This document shows, piece after piece, positions 61,101-64,000 of a stretch of DNA of 64,000 nt. The stretch covers positions 13,187,001-13,251,000 of the forward strand of contig CATNEN010000003.1 in assembly GCA_950097015.1 (NCBI GenBank), written 5' to 3'. Origin of the DNA: Macrostomum hystrix (taxonomy: Eukaryota; Platyhelminthes; Macrostomidae). The notes below the pieces were generated by a model. The model made no database searches. It saw only the letters and a program-made list of their open reading frames with translations, and was not told the origin of the DNA. Made by a program: the position numbers and the translations under genes. Within the stretch, counting starts at the first letter, position 1, and each line of letters opens with the position of its first letter.

Positions 61101-63102
61101 TCGCACCGTCCTCCTTTTGCCCAGTTGGCCAGTTTGACTGAAGATCGGCAGTTCGCTCAGACCGGGTTCGACTCCTGTGTACACACTGACTGTATCTCCA
61201 TGGGGTTGGCTGCCCTCGCCATCGAACAATTGCAGCTCCATTGTCTGCTGTGGGTTCACTTGAAACGACCAAGCTCTCGAGGAGTTGGCTGCGCTCGAGC
61301 TTTGATTGCAGACTCGCTCGCCTGTTGCACTTCTGACAAATTCTGTCGGAATCGAGTATTCTAAAATAGGAATATCGTTTTCATTAGCTTTCAATTACAA
61401 GTTGTGTATGCGTAATTTATACTACGAGCGTAATTCTGAGGTCTTTGTTTTACCTCCATCATCCATTCGGTACTCTATGCTGAAGAGCTTTTTCATTGGC
61501 CTTGAAGTGACTCGCAGCAGCACCGGACCGAATAGTCCGAACTCCGACATTGACTCTCCTTGCTTCGGTTCGTCAGTGAATACGGGCTCTCTGTCTACCT
61601 TTGTTGTCATTTGATAGACTCGAATTTGTTCAGTATAGTGCAACTTCACATAGATTTTGCCAGGTCTATCGATCGACCATTGGTAGTCAACCTCAAACTC
61701 GGATCTACTATTGTTGGTTTCGTCGGATGAGCAGATCGCCATATCACTTGGAGCAGAGAAGGACCTCATCTGAACTGAAAATTAAAGTGTAAGGCTTTCA
61801 TATCAGAACACTGACTCTTCGTAAATACGAGTACCTGTAACCAAATCAGATTAGCACTGGCGCACTCAGATTGTCCACAAACGTGTAGGTCAAGTTGAAT
61901 CCTTTAAATGTGACACTGCCATCGGTTGTAAACTTGATCAGTACCGGAGCCCACAGTCCAAACGCTATTGACGAAGCATTGTGAGATTCTATGCGAAACT
62001 TTGCAGCTCTCGAAAACGACTCGTTGACACTCTCCGTCATCTCAAACAGCTCCAAACGATCAAACGTTGCCTCTACTTCCACAAAGTGGAATTTAATCAT
62101 GACGGCTTGCGGACCTCGGATTGTCCAGTTGTACACCCGCGAGCTGGCGTACGAGGCGTCCGGCTGGCCGAAATTCTCGGGGCATTGAATTTCTCCCGAG
62201 CTATCTGAAATATCCAATCGATTTTTTGAGGACCACCGTCCAACATTGCCCTTTTTATCCCCGTGAATAGCATTGTAAATGTGGCATTCCCTTTTCGACC
62301 CATCCCACTACAACAAGAGGTAACCAAGTGTTTCGACACTAAGACGCAAATAAAATCAACCCAACAAGATCAACGACAATTAAGCATACAGAAGTGGTTT
62401 GTTCAGGATTTTACACGACTTCGTTGCTTGACATTTCCTTAAATGTACGAGCTACTAAAGCAATCGTTGCAAAACCAATTGGAAGCTATGCAACACGTGC
62501 TGAACCATGATCGGTATCGCTTTAAACTTGCAGCTTCCTTAGATTCGTAGCGCTGTACTGTACGTTTACCCTAAACATTTATTCGCATTTCATGATGTCT
62601 AATACGAATCCACCAAGCAACCTTAACAACATTATCGATTGAATTTATGGAGTCCAAAGATACGTTTTTAGAATGAGGACATAAAGACTGCTGAACACAG
62701 AGTTTAAGAATCACAATTAGCGGTTTTTGGGACACATAAGCACAGCTACGTAGCAATGAAGATTTTTTCTCTCTAGAAATGACACCTTTAAAGAGCCATC
62801 ATTTTCGTTTAGGCCAACTTCTAGCTAGGCCTAGCTAGCCTAAATACTTTGCGCAGCTCAACCACAGTACACCATCGCCTACTCTGAAAACCAATCAGTC
62901 ACCACCAACCAACGCTGTTAGCATTCAGGCGCTGTTTAAAAATTTCAGGTGGCCCCTCTTGGTAAATGTCGTGCATTTAATAGTCCTGCTTTTTTGCTAA
63001 TGTAATTTTGTTGATCCCGAAACTGCTCAAGAAAAACTCACCCGCGGCCCGGACGGTGGCAGCTGCAAAGCAGAATATTAGGACAAGAGGCAGCGAACCC
63101 AT
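46093..63102 (-). CDS. Giant secreted protein of 23 CUB-like domains (25 exons, ~2667 aa)
   Basis: Exon 1 encodes a signal peptide. The next 23 exons each encode one CUB-like domain of 104-129 residues, and a short last exon follows; positions are in the separate entries. The joined coding length is 8004 bases. Typical CUB features recur: an opening SG-x-I-x-CPE, a YRWxI strand, DVIQLYE, a GPVLIRF strand, and a closing GFNLTY strand before a phase-1 donor. Most domains carry only one or no cysteine instead of the classic four, so the fold is inferred from spacing and pattern. N-glycosylation sequons recur at the last strand. There is no transmembrane segment or protease domain, so it is probably secreted or extracellular matrix. 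CUB domains bind proteins or sugars, but the ligand cannot be predicted. The domains fall into five classes arranged as a three-fold super-repeat. Exon 24 could alternatively read through to a stop at 46190, so the C-terminus is uncertain. Confidence 0.85.
46225..46566 (-). CDS. CUB-like domain 23 (class A) exon
   Basis: It reads DSGLIKCPESFG, MDYQWLINEKG and CCDKIFLYERY, then GFNMTYVVQGRDG. If the GTGAGC donor is skipped, the frame continues 11 more residues and stops at 46190. Confidence 0.85.
46718..47065 (-). CDS. CUB-like domain 22 (class A, divergent) exon
   Basis: It reads SDLIVSYPEKAN, MDYRSVLSQN and SEIQVYEQSDK, then GPVLIRLRTGR. The acceptor at ctctatag was chosen because it keeps phase 1 and the domain's first strand. 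The Trp of YRW is Ser-Val here. Confidence 0.7.
47159..47509 (-). CDS. CUB-like domain 21 (class A) exon
   Basis: It reads HRSLTEDSGSIRCPEEPG, MEYRWTINRRN and HGNDVIQLYEMTDG, then GFNLSYLIEER. It is the near-twin of domain 14. Confidence 0.9.
47626..47976 (-). CDS. CUB-like domain 20 (class C) exon
   Basis: It opens IEVIRSNRGER, has TTKWIVAPTG and ends GFSFDTRNG. It is the class C member of block 3. Confidence 0.8.
48052..48363 (-). CDS. CUB-like domain 19 (class E) exon
   Basis: It reads TEPSGVISF, GHRWVIDRPA and EDRLYIYERTK, then SFQLIYSHDES. At 312 bases it is the shortest domain exon. Confidence 0.85.
49076..49420 (-). CDS. CUB-like domain 18 (class B) exon
   Basis: It has NPQQTVELQLFDVEG, DTVSVYMGVEPGL and GFAYSVGNG with a GTAGGT donor. 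It is closest to domain 3, two blocks away. Confidence 0.85.
49588..49938 (-). CDS. CUB-like domain 17 (class D) exon
   Basis: The class D core IETDYKWLIDRQD is followed by TVRLYELAS and RGPVLVRVTTKR. It starts super-repeat block 3. An S-A SINE sits just upstream in its intron. Confidence 0.8.
49988..50360 (+). mobile_element. S-A SINE, complete reference copy
   Basis: The tRNA-like head has an A-box-like gggcagagcggttatcgcg and B-box-like agttcgattcc, then the body, then tail attatttttattatt. Flanks aaccattggact (49976-49987) and aaccgttggact (50361-50372) form a 12 bp target duplication with one mismatch. It sits antisense in a CUB-like gene intron. Confidence 0.92.
50407..50733 (-). CDS. 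CUB-like domain 16 (class A) exon
   Basis: It reads DGGQVLCPENYG, YLWWIGGRK, SDLLYFFERTD and GFNFSYTVHDR. The acceptor ccaattttag and donor GTAAGA are both good. Confidence 0.85.
50845..51189 (-). CDS. CUB-like domain 15 (class A) exon
   Basis: It reads KGSVKCDVDRDN, LDYRWTVNTSN and SNDVIELYERM, then GFTFNYVIDRA. The intron to the next exon happens to stay open, so the two exons look like one ORF on first sight. Confidence 0.85.
51411..51761 (-). CDS. CUB-like domain 14 (class A) exon
   Basis: It reads HRSLTEDSGSIRCPEEPG and DIGHGNDVIQLYEMTDG. It is nearly identical to domain 21, including many silent positions, over at least 130 bases. Confidence 0.9.
51885..52215 (-). mobile_element. S-A SINE in a CUB-like gene intron
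   Basis: Reverse-orientation copy in the intron between domains 13 and 14. The tail is at the low-coordinate end (gtaaaaataataaaaac) and the head near 52210 has ggcagagccg-like sequence; a body deletion removed the ggcgcagccgc part. Confidence 0.85.
52358..52744 (-). CDS. CUB-like domain 13 (class C) exon
   Basis: It opens FEIVRSSRGSRA, has RTVWVISPRPD and ends KFEYQIRNG. At 387 bases it is the longest domain exon. Confidence 0.8.
52836..53183 (-). CDS. CUB-like domain 12 (class E) exon
   Basis: It reads ESSGVIRFPPA, MDYRWIVDSS, GDKVYLYQN and GFQLTYRKDAE. Good acceptor (aaactctgcag) and GTAAGT donor. Confidence 0.85.
53362..53718 (-). CDS. CUB-like domain 11 (class B) exon
   Basis: It has NPQQIVELQLFDAEGG, DSVSVYLGLQP and GFGFTYSIGNG, and more cysteines at its start than domains 3 and 18. 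The acceptor (cgaactag) has a weak pyrimidine tract. Confidence 0.8.
53796..54173 (-). CDS. CUB-like domain 10 (class D) exon
   Basis: The class D core MEVDYSWVID is followed by CDTVELHEMTKD and IRGPAVIRATS. The exon is 378 bases, one of the longest, because of extra N-terminal residues. It starts super-repeat block 2. Confidence 0.8.
54329..54664 (-). CDS. CUB-like domain 9 (class A, extra copy) exon
   Basis: It reads DDSGSVTFED, VDYVWIIDRK and GCCDQIQLFEKW, then ALNFSYAVES. Blocks 2 and 3 have three class A domains after C, while block 1 has four, ending with this one. Its Cys-Cys pair matches domain 23. Confidence 0.85.
54755..55622 (-). mobile_element. hAT-like MITE (family 1), second copy, with 16-17 bp minisatellite
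   Basis: The right end ggccgcggccaccccttgcc and cctggctacgaccctg matches the left end of the 19978 element in reverse. The inside is ~35 copies of tggggggcgtcagcac. The left end (gcgggttgtcttgggg) is degenerate, so that border is approximate. It lies in the intron between domains 8 and 9. Confidence 0.65.
55648..55977 (-). CDS. CUB-like domain 8 (class A) exon
   Basis: It reads SSGNFSYPERFG, IDYVWSIPE and NDKIYLYERMG, then GFIMSFEIEEQ. It also lacks the CPE cysteine. The acceptor follows atcgtttcag and the donor is GTAAGT. Confidence 0.85.
56140..56245 (+). mobile_element. S-A SINE, left part, split by a hAT-like element
   Basis: It carries tcctgagcttgaaaccgtgg, gacgcagctgc and cgcccatgagggccagaccc, matching the S-A head and body up to the point where the hAT-like element enters. 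The rest continues at 57124. Confidence 0.7.
56246..57123 (+). mobile_element. hAT-like MITE (family 2) with internal minisatellites
   Basis: Ends caggggttggcaaactt and gagtttgccgacctctg are typical hAT-type inverted repeats, with the usual subterminal ggcccacgggccgg. Eight flanking bases on each side (ccctaatg, ctctgaag) correspond to the same S-A site, a decayed 8 bp target duplication. Inside are four copies of a ~45 bp unit (56332-56520) and then ~30 copies of aggggagagatgagac. No transposase. Confidence 0.85.
57124..57300 (+). mobile_element. S-A SINE, right part, split by a hAT-like element
   Basis: It resumes with gtagtgagagtgcagactgc, gatgagaaagtcagggcaga and tgtgtttgtc, then ttgccttctcgccagcgg, and ends in an ATT-type tail. 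It completes the S-A copy begun at 56140. Confidence 0.75.
57363..57701 (-). CDS. CUB-like domain 7 (class A) exon
   Basis: It reads DSGNIFFPEESN, MDFRWTLNRTN and GPVMIRLRTN, then GFRMFYQTGA. The conserved Cys of CPE is Phe here, so the domain has no cysteine. Confidence 0.85.
57775..58080 (+). mobile_element. S-A SINE in a CUB-like gene intron
   Basis: It starts aaccaaggtccctgagctcg and runs through aagtcagggcagatg and tcaggagtcagcgaaatggg to a poor tail (gtaattataat). 5' part of the head missing. Confidence 0.85.
58248..58595 (-). CDS. CUB-like domain 6 (class A) exon
   Basis: It has DSGTISCPEEAG, MEYRWTIKR and DIGHGNDIVQLYE, and ends GFSLSYTTEER at a GTTAGT donor. It is a paralogue of domains 14 and 21, which occupy the same place in the other two blocks. 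Confidence 0.85.
58856..59194 (-). CDS. CUB-like domain 5 (class C) exon
   Basis: The class C opening VEVIKSYRG recurs in domains 13 and 20. The domain has AAAWIISASPG in place of the usual YRWxI strand and ends FNFTFQVGNG. Class C is the most divergent from canonical CUB. Confidence 0.8.
59480..59808 (+). mobile_element. S-A SINE in a CUB-like gene intron
   Basis: The head ggtgagaggcagggcggtct with B-box-like gagctcgattcc is followed by the body and the tail attattattaaatt. It lies between domains 4 and 5. Confidence 0.85.
59835..59945 (+). mobile_element. S-A SINE fragment adjacent to the previous copy
   Basis: It matches aaaggcttggtgcctgtcac, gcgcctatgaggc and gtgagagtgtacactgc, then decays. 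A second, older S-A piece in the same intron. Confidence 0.6.
60039..60362 (-). CDS. CUB-like domain 4 (class E) exon
   Basis: The class E signature SEPSGEIEF opens the exon, followed by IDYRWYISR, DDKLLVYEN and a closing CGFRLTYTAD. Length is 324 bases with a GTGAGC donor. Its counterparts are domains 12 and 19. Confidence 0.85.
60865..60960 (-). repeat. Dispersed repeat D, diverged copy
   Basis: On the minus strand it has acttcacgatagctcccaaa and gtccaccat like the other D copies. Similarity is short, so this is tentative. Confidence 0.4.
61016..61360 (-). CDS. CUB-like domain 3 (class B) exon
   Basis: The class B signature NPQQTMELQLFDGEG is followed by DTVSVYTGVEP and ends TYTLSNG. It is very similar, also at DNA level, to domain 18 and less so to domain 11. 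Confidence 0.85.
61454..61774 (-). CDS. CUB-like domain 2 (class D) exon
   Basis: The class D signature FEVDYQWSID is followed by IRVYQMTTK and FGPVLLRVTS. The exon is 321 bases, phase 1 at both ends, with a GTAAAA donor. It starts super-repeat block 1. Confidence 0.8.
61866..62204 (-). CDS. CUB-like domain 1 (class A) exon
   Basis: It opens with DSSGEIQCPENFG and closes with GFNLTYTFV. The acceptor is good. The donor I chose (GTGCGC) is weak but is the one that keeps phase 1, so the 3' edge is less certain. Confidence 0.75.
62205..63041 (-). other. First intron of the CUB-like gene
   Basis: Apart from its splice sites I see no element in this 837-base intron. Confidence 0.6.
63042..63102 (-). 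CDS. CUB-like gene exon 1: signal peptide
   Basis: The exon reads MGSLPLVLIFCFAAATVRAA and ends at a GTGAGT donor in phase 1. A hydrophobic core followed by small residues is a textbook secretion signal. The ATG follows the purine-rich context ccagca. Confidence 0.85.
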
Positions 63103-63156
63103 TGCTGGCTGCTGCTTTCAGTTGGCTAGAGAATTTCTTGAAGTTTTTATGGTACA

Positions 63157-63162
63157 TTTATA
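63157..63162 (-). promoter_or_regulatory. TATA box candidate of the CUB-like gene
   Basis: On the minus strand TATAAA (in gagTATAAATG) lies 54 bases before the ATG at 63102. With a usual ~30 base offset, transcription would start near 63128 and leave a very short 5' leader. Confidence 0.45.
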
Positions 63163-64000
63163 CTCGATTAGCCGCTGGATCGCTCCGGAAAATTCCTGCT
63201 GTTTGTTTATAAATTTACAATCCAGGCCTGAGTTTTCTAAGCAAAAGTGTTTTCACCAACTTGCTTGATAAAGAGCCATCGGAGATGGTCTATTGAGATT
63301 TCTGGTGCCACCAAGGCCGATACTCCCTTCTATCAAAAGATCTAAAAGTGTCTTAAAAGGAAGATATTTTATCTGCGATAAGAGTTTGTTATGCAGCGAG
63401 CCACTGCCTATGGGTCTATTGGTGTCTCACTAGCTGTCAGTGTCCCACCTGCTAGGTAGCTTCTCTCCCGCTGCCAGGGATGAGTCATCAACTCTTTGTC
63501 CTCCCTGCCCCCTTTCTTGTCTCAGTCATCACGTGTTTCTGTTTGGTCTACTTTCTAAGTTTCTGACTTAGCTATCTTAGGTGCTATCGGTGTTCGAGTT
63601 CCCTGCATCTGTCTCGGTGAGAGTGACTGCTCGCAAGCTCCGTTCTGGCTAAGTCCCGAAATTAACTTCGCCTTCCATTTCCCCGCGAGAGGTACGCAGG
63701 ACTCTGACACTGACTATCTGCGCCTGGAAATCTGCATGGTGTGCGACTCTCGAGACTTCGTGACCTCATCCTTCCTTCAAGAGGCCAAGGACTCTTTACC
63801 TCATCGAAGGCAGAAGACCTGATGCCCTGGTGGCAGCACTACTACGCTACATTCGAATTATAAGACTTCACATTGGAGTCTATAAGACTTAGAAATCTGA
63901 AAGGAACTCGAGAGAGCTCCAGGTCAAACTGGGGTAAACTTGGCAACAGTCGAGAGGCCAAGCACGTGAAAGCAGCAAGCGCCGGAAAAACAGAGAGGTC
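63163..64000. other. Upstream flank of the CUB-like gene
   Basis: No supported gene. A GC-richer patch around 63660-63830 reads open on the + strand for ~45 codons (TDYLRLEICMVCDSRDF) but matches nothing I know. Confidence 0.4.

Overview
This is a stretch of an animal (bilaterian invertebrate) nuclear genome. It holds intron-rich genes with GT-AG splice sites, tRNA-derived SINEs, hAT-like DNA transposons and a very heavy load of tandem repeats. Nothing looks bacterial, organellar or viral. GC-rich exons in AT-rich flanks, short introns and the repeat style make a flatworm or other lophotrochozoan my best guess, but I cannot assign a species. All exon joins below were made by hand from splice consensus, reading phase and family resemblance. 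In every multi-exon model the joined length is a multiple of three.

Layout. 1-10.4 kb: no convincing gene. It holds a 21-24 bp array, a perfect ~970 bp (TATC)n microsatellite and a ~3.8 kb array of a 47 bp unit with a 1146 bp higher-order repeat. 10.40-22.13 kb (+): a complete 12-exon NMDA-type glutamate receptor subunit of the GluN2 class (1197 aa). 22.85-24.87 kb: a 29-30 bp array between two convergent genes. 24.96-29.66 kb (-): a 5-exon leishmanolysin-like (invadolysin) zinc metallopeptidase. 31.43-33.12 kb (-): a 2-exon canopy-family, saposin-like ER protein. 35.92-39.23 kb (-): the C-terminal ~60 percent of nucleolar protein 6 (NOL6/Nrap), with no N-terminal half found in the window. 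39.2-46 kb: transposon-rich DNA, including a fold-back element with p53-like palindromes in its inverted repeats, and an ORF-rich relic near 44.3-44.8 kb. 46.09-63.10 kb (-): one 25-exon gene for a predicted secreted 2667-aa protein made of 23 CUB-like domains.

The CUB-like gene is the most striking object. Each domain is one exon and every intron is phase 1. The domains fall into five sequence classes (A-E) in the order A, D-B-E-C-A-A-A-A, D-B-E-C-A-A-A, D-B-E-C-A-A-A. This is a three-fold super-repeat of a seven-domain block, with signs of exon-level sequence homogenisation.

Mobile DNA. A SINE family (S-A, ~370 bp, tRNA-like head, ATT-rich tail) occurs at least ten times, a second (S-B) about five times, and a third (S-C) once with a perfect 15 bp target duplication. 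Two hAT-like non-autonomous elements carry minisatellites between their terminal repeats; one is nested inside an S-A copy. The genes show no obvious common pathway. The receptor and the metallopeptidase are convergent; the metallopeptidase, canopy, NOL6 and CUB-like genes all lie on the minus strand.
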